From assembly GCA_049316985.1 (NCBI GenBank), contig JBMOJB010000081.1, positions 1-15,587 of the forward strand: a DNA stretch of 15,587 nt, read 5' to 3'. Shown here piece after piece: positions 1 through 6,708 of this stretch; within the stretch, counting starts at the first letter, position 1; each line of letters begins with the position of its first letter. The notes under the pieces were generated by a model that was given only the letters and a program-made list of their open reading frames with translations, had not been told where the DNA came from and made no database searches. The stretch is from CANHEE01 sp049316985. GTDB lineage: Bacteria > Bacteroidota > Bacteroidia > Chitinophagales > Saprospiraceae. A program made the translations under genes and the position numbers.

Positions 1-1
1 C

Positions 2-67
2 GGACTAGGGGAGAAAACCATCAAGTGGTTCGGTGTATTGCGTCCATTTGATCCTACGGGGTTATAA
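2..67 (+). CDS. C-terminal tail of an unidentified protein (partial)
   Basis: An open frame enters from the left edge and ends in TAA at 65-67. It gives 21 residues ending in WFGVLRPFDPTGL. The residues look like ordinary protein, and the other two forward frames close with stops (at 6-8 and 49-51). The rest of the gene lies outside the window, so no function can be given. About 105 bp separate it from the promoter of the next gene, so it is probably a separate transcript. Confidence 0.5.
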   Translation, partial: GLGEKTIKWFGVLRPFDPTGL

Positions 68-172
68 AATGAAATAGTAGAAGGATTATTGGAGAATTCA
101 TTTAGTTTTGAACTTGTCTCTGTTATATTTTGTTTGACTCATTTATAAGATGATAACTCTCATTATATTTCA

Positions 173-204
173 TTTGGAGGTATTTACAGTTGTAGTTATC
201 TTTG
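173..204 (+). promoter_or_regulatory. Bacteroidota-type promoter of the desaturase gene
   Basis: TTTG at 173-176 is followed after 20 bp by TATCTTTG at 197-204. This matches the -33/-7 pattern TTTG-N(19-21)-TAnnTTTG used by the primary sigma factor of Bacteroidota. The predicted transcript start is near 211, giving a 5' leader of about 25 nt before the ATG at 235. Confidence 0.7.
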
Positions 205-234
205 CGAAATTTTTTAAATCAGTAAATTATTAAG

Positions 235-1296
235 ATGAAAGTGTTAGATGCAACACCAACCTCAAAAAAGGCAGAACAGCAGGACCTGATCTTCATTATG
301 GAGAACTGGCAATCAATGGTAAAGAAATATCAGAATCCCGATATGAAAATTGCCATTCCGCAAATGATTACGTCATTTGGTCCTTTTTTATTGGTTTGGG
401 TTATTATGTACATGACATTGGGCTATTCTATTTTCCTAACATTAGGGCTTGCTTTTTTGAATGCCTTTTTTCTGGTTCGTATTTTCATTATCCAGCATGA
501 TTGTGGACATCAGTCCTATTTCAAATCCCGAAAATGGAATGATGCTGTTGGATTTGTCTGTAGTCTGTTTAGTATGATACCATACAAATACTGGGCTAAG
601 TCACACAATTATCACCATGGCCATAACGGACAACTCGAGGAAGATAGCAGGGATATTGGAGATGTTACACTTTACACTGTAGAAGAATTTAAAAAAATGA
701 CGCCATGGCAAAGATTCAAATATCGCGTTTACAGGATGCCCATCGTTTTATTTGGAGTTGGATCTTTGTATTACATAATGGTGCACAATCGGCTGCCATT
801 CATCAAAAAAGCAGGATGGGAAAACGCACGGTTGGCTTTGGTATGGAGTAATATATCTATAATTGCTTTGTATGGTTCGATTATATGGGCCTTTGGACTA
901 AGCGTTTTTCTTAAGATCAATCTCCCTATTGTCGGTTTTTTTGGAGTAATCGCCGTTTGGTTCTTTTACGTACAACATCAACACGAATATTCGTACAAGC
1001 AGTGGAGACAAAATTGGAATTACGTACTATCAGCCCTGAGAGGCAGTACTTTTTACAAGCTTCCTGCTGTTGTACAATGGTTAACGGGAAATATCGGTAT
1101 TCATCATATTCACCATTTGAGCTCGCTGATTCCCAACTATAATTTGCAAAAGTGTCAAGATGAAAATCCTGTGTTTCAAAAATATATTACAACGGTTACA
1201 TTTTGGGAAAGTCTGAGGTACATGAGTCATAAATTGTGGGATGAGCAAGAGCAAAGAATGATTACCTTCAGGGAGTTTTATAGTAAATATAAATAG
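235..1296 (+). CDS. membrane fatty-acid desaturase (omega-6/DesA-like, di-iron)
   Basis: This is a 353-residue integral membrane protein with the three histidine boxes of the FA_desaturase family. They are HDCGH at residues 88-92, HNYHH at 124-128 (followed by GH) and HHIHH at 290-294, with an extra HQHEY at 248-252. The histidines would bind the di-iron centre that introduces a double bond into an acyl chain at the cytoplasmic face of the inner membrane. Hydrophobic segments lie at about 48-84, 201-224 and 228-246, as expected for a four-helix desaturase. The spacing of boxes 1 and 2 and the HxxHH third box resemble plant FAD2 / cyanobacterial DesA types more than delta-9 acyl-CoA desaturases. 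There is no cytochrome b5 domain. It has its own promoter and ends at a hairpin shared with the convergent lipoprotein gene, so it is probably monocistronic. The exact double-bond position cannot be deduced. An N-terminal ATG right after the promoter supports the start. Confidence 0.9.
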   Translation: MKVLDATPTSKKAEQQDLIFIMENWQSMVKKYQNPDMKIAIPQMITSFGPFLLVWVIMYMTLGYSIFLTLGLAFLNAFFLVRIFIIQHDCGHQSYFKSRKWNDAVGFVCSLFSMIPYKYWAKSHNYHHGHNGQLEEDSRDIGDVTLYTVEEFKKMTPWQRFKYRVYRMPIVLFGVGSLYYIMVHNRLPFIKKAGWENARLALVWSNISIIALYGSIIWAFGLSVFLKINLPIVGFFGVIAVWFFYVQHQHEYSYKQWRQNWNYVLSALRGSTFYKLPAVVQWLTGNIGIHHIHHLSSLIPNYNLQKCQDENPVFQKYITTVTFWESLRYMSHKLWDEQEQRMITFREFYSKYK

Positions 1297-1306
1297 ATAA
1301 TGGGAG

Positions 1307-1342
1307 AATAATGATTCCACCAATGCAGGTGGAATCATTATT
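1307..1342. terminator. bidirectional hairpin terminator between convergent genes
   Basis: A perfect 15-bp inverted repeat spans 1307-1321 and 1328-1342 around a 6-nt loop (AATGCA). The core is TGATTCCACC / GGTGGAATCA, with an A/T-rich base. It lies just after the desaturase stop and overlaps the stop codon of the minus-strand lipoprotein gene (1341-1343). It probably stops transcription from both sides. The tract after the + strand stem (TTATTTTATG) is only moderately U-rich. Confidence 0.75.
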
Positions 1343-1886
1343 ATTTTATGGTTGGACAGTCATCAGCGTAAACCGTTACAATCATCGTTATTTCGCTCGC
1401 GCTTGTAATCTTGTCTATTTTCATAAAGAAGCCTTTTTCAAGTTCTTTGTCTTCTCCTATTTTGAATTCATCTTTTCGTGATTCAATGGCATTTCCCCAT
1501 AATGAAAAAGGTTGGTATTCTGGCGATGCAGCTCCAATTTTCTTAAATTCATCGATGGCCTTCTGTATCCACATCGCATCAGAATACGATTGGAGTGACG
1601 GATTTTCATAAATAAATGAAAACTCTTGCTTTATATCATTACAACCCGTCTGTACAATTTGAAGTTTTGTTCTGTCTTTAAAGGTAACCAATTCAACCCC
1701 AGCATCTGAAGTCATTGTAAAGTTATGACCAGAGACAAAGTCAGGAATATTTTTAATGAAAATTGGTGCAGGTTTGCCGCATTTGCAGTCTGAGAATGGT
1801 TTTTTGTCTGCGATATCTGTCGTTTTGTTTTTGCAATTAAAAAGAAATAAAGCAAAACTTAAGAAGTACAAGGTTTTGAAATTCAT
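1341..1886 (-). CDS. uncharacterised lipoprotein, cysteine-containing
   Basis: The product has 181 residues, starting with a hydrophobic signal peptide that ends in a lipobox (LFNC). The lipidated cysteine would be C18, and a K/T/D-rich tether follows. The mature part has a CxC pair (C34, C36) and single cysteines at C82 and C177, which could pair as disulfides in the periplasm. I do not recognise the family. There are no transmembrane helices after the signal and no enzyme motif that I can see. It stands alone: it converges with the desaturase gene and diverges from rho. No exact promoter consensus was found upstream on the minus strand. The role is unknown; the envelope location is an inference from the lipobox. 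Confidence 0.75.
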   Translation of the reverse strand: MNFKTLYFLSFALFLFNCKNKTTDIADKKPFSDCKCGKPAPIFIKNIPDFVSGHNFTMTSDAGVELVTFKDRTKLQIVQTGCNDIKQEFSFIYENPSLQSYSDAMWIQKAIDEFKKIGAASPEYQPFSLWGNAIESRKDEFKIGEDKELEKGFFMKIDKITSASEITMIVTVYADDCPTIK

Positions 1887-2221
1887 AAGTGGTAGATTTT
1901 AGCAGTTAATGATAATTTATTTTCCCAAAATGGTATTTGTTGTAAAAATTCAATCTATTTAGTTAGTATTTTTTTTTAATTTTAATTAAAAAAGTAGCAA
2001 GATAAATAAAAACCTTTATCTTTGCGCTGCAATTCAAAATAGTCTGCGTTTTTACTTCTGAGGCTCATTGCTCTCGTTAAGTATTTCCAATTTAAACAAA
2101 TCCATTACACGCATAAATAGTCTTTATTTCAATCGAAATATTGCGTTAATAGCGACAAATATCTTTACGCTCACATTGATACCATTTCCCTTTTGACAAA
2201 AAATATAAATTTCCAAAATAT
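1887..2221 (+). promoter_or_regulatory. rho upstream region: promoter and long 5' leader
   Basis: This 335-bp gene-free stretch separates the minus-strand lipoprotein gene from rho. TATCTTTG at 2017-2024 matches the Bacteroidota -7 element, but no TTTG lies at the expected -33 site, which falls in an A-rich tract. Just upstream, 1972-1993 is an all-A/T inverted repeat (10-bp arms, 2-nt spacer). The resulting leader would be about 190 nt, long for this phylum and consistent with leader-based autoregulation as known for rho in other bacteria. A small hairpin (TATTTC/GAAATA, 2125-2130 with 2135-2140) is the only clear local structure. A weaker -7-like site, TATCTTTA, is at 2160-2167. No small ORF looks convincing. 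Confidence 0.5.
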
Positions 2222-3997
2222 ATGTACAACATTCTGCAATTGAATGATATGCTGGTTCCTGAATTAAAGGATATAGCAGAAAATCTCAATATTGAAGGTG
2301 CGAAGAAGCTAAGTAAAACTGATTTAATTTACAAAATTCTGGATGCTCAAGCTTTGAATAAGGACGCGAAGCCAATTGCTGAGCCAAAAGTTCACAAAGA
2401 AGCCAAAGAAAAAGTTCGACGTGAAGTACCTTCAAAAGGTTTTGAATCTAACGAAGAACCTGTAATTAAGCAAAAGGTAACACCCGCCGCTAACCTTAAG
2501 GTTAAAATGCGACCAAGAAAAGCAAAGGAAGATGGGGTCGATAGTAATGATGATATCCCGACTATTGAAGAAACTACTCGCAATACCAAACCTCTCCACA
2601 ATAGCAGCAAAAGAAATCAGCCCAATCTTAGTGTAAAAAAGGAAGATGTTTTCAATTACGAAGAAGACGTACGTTCTGTTGTACAACAAGTTGGGACAGT
2701 AGTTGTAAGTGATGACGATGATGATGACGAAATAATTATAAGTAGAGTAGCTATACCTACTAATGAAGAAATTGTCAAACCTGAAACCCAAGAGCCACAG
2801 CCGGTTGATCCTGTTGTAGAACGAGTACCAACTGCAGAACGTCGCCCTACACCGGTGCAAGCCTTCAATATTGAGTTGGATGGACTTATTGAGGGGGAAG
2901 GTGTGCTTGAAATGATGCCGGATGGATATGGTTTTTTGCGCTCTGCGGATTACAATTACCTGACTTCGCCGGATGATATATACGTTTCTCCATCACAAAT
3001 CAAGTTGTTTGGTTTGAGAACCGGTGATACAGTAAGGGGTGCGATTCGCCCGCCTAAAGAAGGTGAAAAGTACTTTGCATTGTTACGGGTTTCCAAAATC
3101 AATGGACTAGATCCCAAAGACATAAGAGATAGAGTTCCATTTGATTATCTAACTCCCTTGTTTCCTTCTGAAAAATTAAATCTTTGTACATCTCCTACCG
3201 GGAAAGACTATGGTACAAGAATGATTGATTTGTTTACGCCGATCGGTAAGGGGCAAAGGGGTCTGATAGTAGCGCAACCTAAGACTGGAAAGACATATTT
3301 GTTGAAGGATGTTGCGAATGCGATTGCAAGAAATCATCCGGAAGTATATTTAATTATTTTGCTTATTGATGAACGACCTGAAGAGGTAACCGACATGAAG
3401 CGCAGTGTGAATGCAGAAGTGGTCGCTTCCACTTTCGACGAGCCTGCAGACCAACATGTTCGGGTAGCCGGTATTGTTCTTGAAAAAGCGAAGCGATTAG
3501 TTGAATGTGGCCATGATGTTGTAATTTTGTTGGATTCCATAACCCGTTTGGCAAGGGCATACAACACAGTTGCTCCGGCAAGTGGGAAGGTGCTTTCTGG
3601 TGGAGTTGAAGCTAACGCACTACAGAAGCCTAAGAAATTTTTTGGAGCAGCCAGAAAAATTGAAAATGGCGGATCGCTTACTATTCTTGCGACTGCCTTG
3701 ATTGATACAGGTTCGAAAATGGATGGAGTGATTTTTGAAGAATTTAAAGGTACTGGTAACATGGAATTGCAATTGGATCGGAATCTTGCCAATCGCAGGT
3801 TGTTTCCAAGTATTGATCTTACAAAGTCAAGCACACGCCGTGATGATCTTTTGTTGGATAAAGATACGATGATGCGAATGTATATTCTAAGAAATCATTT
3901 GGCGGACATGAAGCCTGAGGAAGCGATGGACTTTTTGCTTAAACAAATGAATGGCACACAAAATAACCATGAATTCTTGGTAGCCATGAACGGATAA
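2222..3997 (+). CDS. rho: transcription termination factor Rho with N-terminal insertion
   Basis: Rho is the hexameric RNA-dependent ATPase that ends untranslated transcripts. Residues 1-45 form the Rho_N (SAP-like) helical domain. Residues 46 to about 216 are an insertion rich in K, E, D, P and T with a run of six aspartates at 164-169. Residues of about 224-296 form the cold-shock RNA-binding domain (PDGYGFLRS). The RecA-type motor follows: Walker A is AQPKTGKT at 351-358 and Walker B is VVILLD at 433-438. The later conserved segments LSGGVEANAL and EEFKGTGNMEL correspond to the Q- and R-loop regions. The 591-aa length compares with 419 aa in E. coli, and the extra length is the insertion. 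The motor looks intact. The Walker A second position (AQPK rather than the common APPK) is a mild variant. The ATG at 2222 gives the complete Rho_N domain. The next gene, rpmE2, has its own promoter. Confidence 0.97.
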   Translation: MYNILQLNDMLVPELKDIAENLNIEGAKKLSKTDLIYKILDAQALNKDAKPIAEPKVHKEAKEKVRREVPSKGFESNEEPVIKQKVTPAANLKVKMRPRKAKEDGVDSNDDIPTIEETTRNTKPLHNSSKRNQPNLSVKKEDVFNYEEDVRSVVQQVGTVVVSDDDDDDEIIISRVAIPTNEEIVKPETQEPQPVDPVVERVPTAERRPTPVQAFNIELDGLIEGEGVLEMMPDGYGFLRSADYNYLTSPDDIYVSPSQIKLFGLRTGDTVRGAIRPPKEGEKYFALLRVSKINGLDPKDIRDRVPFDYLTPLFPSEKLNLCTSPTGKDYGTRMIDLFTPIGKGQRGLIVAQPKTGKTYLLKDVANAIARNHPEVYLIILLIDERPEEVTDMKRSVNAEVVASTFDEPADQHVRVAGIVLEKAKRLVECGHDVVILLDSITRLARAYNTVAPASGKVLSGGVEANALQKPKKFFGAARKIENGGSLTILATALIDTGSKMDGVIFEEFKGTGNMELQLDRNLANRRLFPSIDLTKSSTRRDDLLLDKDTMMRMYILRNHLADMKPEEAMDFLLKQMNGTQNNHEFLVAMNG

Positions 3998-4024
3998 AGC
4001 TTAAATTGGCTGCGTTTTTTAGTT

Positions 4025-4058
4025 GTTGTCGAATAAATTTTTTAAAAAATTTGACAAC
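4025..4058. repeat. A/T-rich imperfect palindrome in the rho-rpmE2 gap
   Basis: GTTGTC (4025-4030) pairs with GACAAC (4053-4058), and AAATTTTTT (4035-4043) pairs with AAAAAATTT (4044-4052). Four unpaired bases remain on the left arm. It follows the rho stop and a T-run (4015-4020), so it could act as the rho terminator. Its right arm also contains the TTTG (4050-4053) used as the -33 element of the rpmE2 promoter, so an operator role is equally possible. Confidence 0.5.
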
Positions 4059-4081
4059 TATTAAAAAAGCGTGTAACTTTG
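4050..4081 (+). promoter_or_regulatory. Bacteroidota-type promoter of rpmE2
   Basis: TTTG at 4050-4053, 20 bp, then TAACTTTG at 4074-4081: a full match to the phylum's -33/-7 consensus. The transcript should start near 4088, about 48 nt before the ATG at 4136. Confidence 0.75.
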
Positions 4082-4135
4082 CGACCATTTTTAAAATATT
4101 ATTTATAAATAGAAGGTAAAAAACTGTACTATACA

Positions 4136-4390
4136 ATGAAAAAGGACTTACATCCATCTAATTATCGCACTGTAGTCTTCAGAGATATCTCTGTAGATGA
4201 GACATGGCTAGGCCGCTCTTGTGCTAATTCAAAAGAATCCGTAAAATGGGAAGACGGAAATGAATATCCATTGATAAAAGTGGAGATTTCAGCTTATTCT
4301 CATCCATTTTTTACCGGTAAAATGAAATTTGTCGATACCGCAGGACGTATTGATAAATTCAACAAGAAATTTGCCAAGTTTTCAAATTAA
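4136..4390 (+). CDS. rpmE2: 50S ribosomal protein L31 type B
   Basis: This 84-residue protein opens with MKKDLHP and carries the L31 signature around residues 50-63 (VEISAYSHPFFTGK). It is the type B (C-minus) form. The two-cysteine zinc site of type A L31 is absent; the only cysteine is the one in GRSCANS near residue 29. Type B L31 does not need zinc and in many bacteria replaces the zinc form when zinc is scarce. No zinc-containing copy and no Zur-like operator is visible here, so it may simply be the only L31. It sits between rho and the GlmU-like gene with its own strong promoter. Confidence 0.95.
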   Translation: MKKDLHPSNYRTVVFRDISVDETWLGRSCANSKESVKWEDGNEYPLIKVEISAYSHPFFTGKMKFVDTAGRIDKFNKKFAKFSN

Positions 4391-4525
4391 TTTCGCAATT
4401 TTATTGCAAATCAGCTAAAGGGCAAGGTGGTTCAGATTTTTATAAGCATCAATTTTTTTTAGAATAATATTGGTAAATTATATTATTTCAAAATAAATTA
4501 AATGAAAATCTAAACCTTTTTGCCC

Positions 4526-4548
4526 TTTGCCTTTTGTGCCAAGGCAAA
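4526..4548 (+). repeat. hairpin immediately before the GlmU-like start codon
   Basis: TTTGCCTT (4526-4533) and AAGGCAAA (4541-4548) form a perfect 8-bp stem with a 7-nt loop, ending two bases before the ATG at 4551. In mRNA it would sit on the ribosome landing site, so it could reduce translation. There is no T-run after it, so it is not a standard terminator. Confidence 0.45.
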
Positions 4549-4550
4549 TA

Positions 4551-5759
4551 ATGAAGAATATCATCTTACTTGATAGCGAAATTCGCAATCATCTTCTTCC
4601 TTTAACGTATACCCGCCCAATTGCTGAGCTTCGCTGCGGCATTCTTACTATTAGTCAAAAGTGGGAGCTTGCACTAAAAGGAATGGCATCGCACATAACA
4701 GAAAATTATCTCTCTGAAAAATTCCCGCTAGTACCAAGTGATGATAACCTGGTCATCGATGGCTCTGTTCTCCCCACAACTGCATTTTGCGAAAAGTTAA
4801 CACAACTTGATTTTGGTCAGGCTTTACTTCGTGACGGTAAGTTATTAGCTATCCGAATAAATAGAAAGCAATTGATTGATTTTATTCAAAATCAAAGTTT
4901 TAATCATAATGGCACTGAAATTGACATACCAATTATATCTATTTCCAGAATCTGGCATCTTTTTCAACAAAATAGGGAAGAATTGCTCTCCGATTTTGAA
5001 CGGCTAACAAAAGACAAAAAATCATCCCCGCTCGCAGATACAAATCAGTTGATCGGAGATCCCTCGAGAATTTTCATTGAAGAGGGAGCAAGTGTGGAGT
5101 GCTCGATATTAAATGTGACAGATGCACCTATATATGTTGGCAAGAATGCTGAAATTATGGAGGGTTGTATGATTAAAGGAGGTTTAGCATTATGCGATAA
5201 TGCTCAGTTGAAGATGGGAACGAAAATATATGGTGTAACAACTATAGGTCCGGGATGTCGAGGTGGGGGAGAAATTTCCAACTCTATTATGCAGGCAAAT
5301 TCCAACAAAGGGCACGATGGTTTTCTTGGAAACTCAGTTGTAGGCGAATGGTGCAATCTGGGAGCCGATACAAATACTTCAAATCTCAAAAATACCTATG
5401 AGGCTGTTAAAATATGGAGTTATGAGGAAAAGAGATTTGTACAATCAGGGCAGCAGTTTTTAGGATTGATAATGGGAGACCACTCAAAAGCCGGGATAAA
5501 TACTATGTTCAACACAGGGACAGTTGTTGGCGTTGCTTCTAATATTTTTGGATCTGGATTTCCACGCAACTTTTTGCCATCTTTTGCCTGGGGTGGACAT
5601 GAAGGTTTGACAACGCACAGATTTGAGCAAGCAGTCAGAACAGCAGAAATTGTATGTGCAAGGAGAAATATTAACTTTGGTAAGTTGGACAGTAAGATTT
5701 TAAGACATATTTTTGATGCAACAATCGAGGAGAGGGTCTGGGATTATAAAAGACCATAA
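4551..5759 (+). CDS. GlmU-like protein: degenerate nucleotidyltransferase plus left-handed beta helix
   Basis: From the ATG at 4551 the product is 402 aa. A TTG at 4527 would add eight residues, but it lies inside a hairpin and the family opening (MKNIILLD) begins at the ATG. Residues 1 to about 160 form a nucleotidyltransferase-like domain (NTP_transf_4 type) with LTYTRPIAELR at 18-28. The GxGTRM...K pyrophosphorylase signature is not present. From about residue 165 to 345 come hexapeptide repeats of a left-handed beta helix (IEEGASVE, VGKNAEIMEG, IGPGCRGGGE), including GHDGF at 254-258 and a GADTNTSNLKN loop reminiscent of the GlmU acetyltransferase active site. Such proteins are common in Bacteroidota and are annotated as putative sugar nucleotidyltransferases; their reaction is not established to my knowledge. 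A role in activated-sugar supply for envelope polymers is inference. A 160-bp gap follows rpmE2. Confidence 0.8.
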   Translation: MKNIILLDSEIRNHLLPLTYTRPIAELRCGILTISQKWELALKGMASHITENYLSEKFPLVPSDDNLVIDGSVLPTTAFCEKLTQLDFGQALLRDGKLLAIRINRKQLIDFIQNQSFNHNGTEIDIPIISISRIWHLFQQNREELLSDFERLTKDKKSSPLADTNQLIGDPSRIFIEEGASVECSILNVTDAPIYVGKNAEIMEGCMIKGGLALCDNAQLKMGTKIYGVTTIGPGCRGGGEISNSIMQANSNKGHDGFLGNSVVGEWCNLGADTNTSNLKNTYEAVKIWSYEEKRFVQSGQQFLGLIMGDHSKAGINTMFNTGTVVGVASNIFGSGFPRNFLPSFAWGGHEGLTTHRFEQAVRTAEIVCARRNINFGKLDSKILRHIFDATIEERVWDYKRP

Positions 5760-5811
5760 TTTATTGTAATTGTTAAATCATCTTTATACCCTTTTAAACA
5801 GCAGCAATCTG

Positions 5812-6561
5812 ATGCAGCAAGTTATTCAAGAACAGAAAATGGTAATGCCCTCGATTAATAATGACACGCTAAAATGCATCGAAAAGGTGTCGGTTTGGAA
5901 AAGAGCTTTGAGTTATTTCTATCCTGTAAAGATTGAATGTGCTTCAAGTAGTTTTAATCCTAAGCTTGATGTTTATCTTAAGCAAGGCAGATATCAATTG
6001 TGTACTCCCAATGCGGTATATTCTTATGGCGATCTTTACGATAATTTTACTCGTACTTTTGATGCCATGGAATTGGATATTTTGGACGTACGGAAAGTAT
6101 TGGTGCTTGGCTTTGGGATGGGTAGTATAACGACGATATTGGAGAAGGTTTTTGAGAAGCACTATGATTATACTGGCGTCGAAATAGACCAGAAAATTAT
6201 CGAGCTGGCTCGGAAATATGTTTTGTCTGATATGGAATCTGCCATAAATTTGATTTGTGATGATGCATTTCATTTTGTTAAGGAATGCAATGATCAATTC
6301 GATTTGATAGCAGTTGATTTATTTATTGATGACAAGGTTCCGTTAGCTTTTGAGCAAAAAGATTTTCTACAATCAGTTAAGAAACTTCTTAATGACGATG
6401 GAGTTTTGCTATACAACCGATTGTCTTTTAATAAACGGGATTTGACAGATACTAAGCAGTTTTTTGCCGGTCAATTTACGGATGTTTTTCCAAATTCTAC
6501 CTATCTTGACGTAGATGGCAATTGGATGTTGCTTAACCGTGATGATATCATAAAAGGCTAA
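5812..6561 (+). CDS. spermidine-synthase-like SAM-dependent methyltransferase
   Basis: The product has 249 residues from the ATG at 5812, 52 bp after the GlmU-like gene. A TTG at 5770 would extend it but is less likely. It has a class I Rossmann fold: motif I VLVLGFGMGS at 96-105, the acidic cofactor-binding VEID at 123-126, then DDAFHF and DLIAVDLF as later strands. The overall pattern resembles spermidine synthase and its methyltransferase relatives. However, the GGGDG motif of true aminopropyltransferases is replaced by GFGMG, and no clear catalytic D-x-x-D of the polyamine enzymes is seen. It is therefore more likely a methyltransferase than a polyamine synthase. The substrate is unknown. 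There are no membrane helices, so it is probably cytoplasmic. It may share a transcript with the preceding gene. Confidence 0.75.
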   Translation: MQQVIQEQKMVMPSINNDTLKCIEKVSVWKRALSYFYPVKIECASSSFNPKLDVYLKQGRYQLCTPNAVYSYGDLYDNFTRTFDAMELDILDVRKVLVLGFGMGSITTILEKVFEKHYDYTGVEIDQKIIELARKYVLSDMESAINLICDDAFHFVKECNDQFDLIAVDLFIDDKVPLAFEQKDFLQSVKKLLNDDGVLLYNRLSFNKRDLTDTKQFFAGQFTDVFPNSTYLDVDGNWMLLNRDDIIKG

Positions 6562-6577
6562 ATAAGATTTGGGTTGC

Positions 6578-6607
6578 TTGATGGTTTACAAAAAATCTAT
6601 ATCTTGC
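6578..6607 (+). promoter_or_regulatory. possible promoter of porP/sprF-like gene
   Basis: TTG at 6578-6580 and TATCTTGC at 6600-6607 lie 19 bp apart. The second element differs from TAnnTTTG at the end, so this is a weak match. It falls in the 147-bp gap before the ATG at 6709. Confidence 0.25.
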
Positions 6608-6708
6608 AGCTGAAAATTGGATATTATATGTTAAAGTAGAAGAAAACAGAATGTTTAATATTGGTTTGCATAACATTATTTTGTGATCTGACGTTTAAAT
6701 CATTTGTT

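Noticed and set aside
957..1142. Short + frame inside the desaturase
   Set aside because: It overlaps the third histidine box region in another frame; the desaturase frame is clearly the coding one.
2696..2740. SUMO-interaction-like motif (VVVSDDDDDDE) in Rho
   Set aside because: Bacteria lack SUMO; the likeness is a hydrophobic stretch next to an acidic run in a disordered region.
2432..2860. 142-residue minus-strand frame inside rho
   Set aside because: It is antisense to the low-complexity insertion of a certain gene; its tyrosine/asparagine-rich product comes from the complement of that coding sequence and has no start context.
4391..4410. Terminator after rpmE2 (GCAAT/ATTGC)
   Set aside because: The stem is only 5 bp, extended past a bulge, and no T-run follows.
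6661..6708. TTG start extending the PorP/SprF protein
   Set aside because: The extension places extra residues before an obvious signal peptide that begins at the ATG at 6709.
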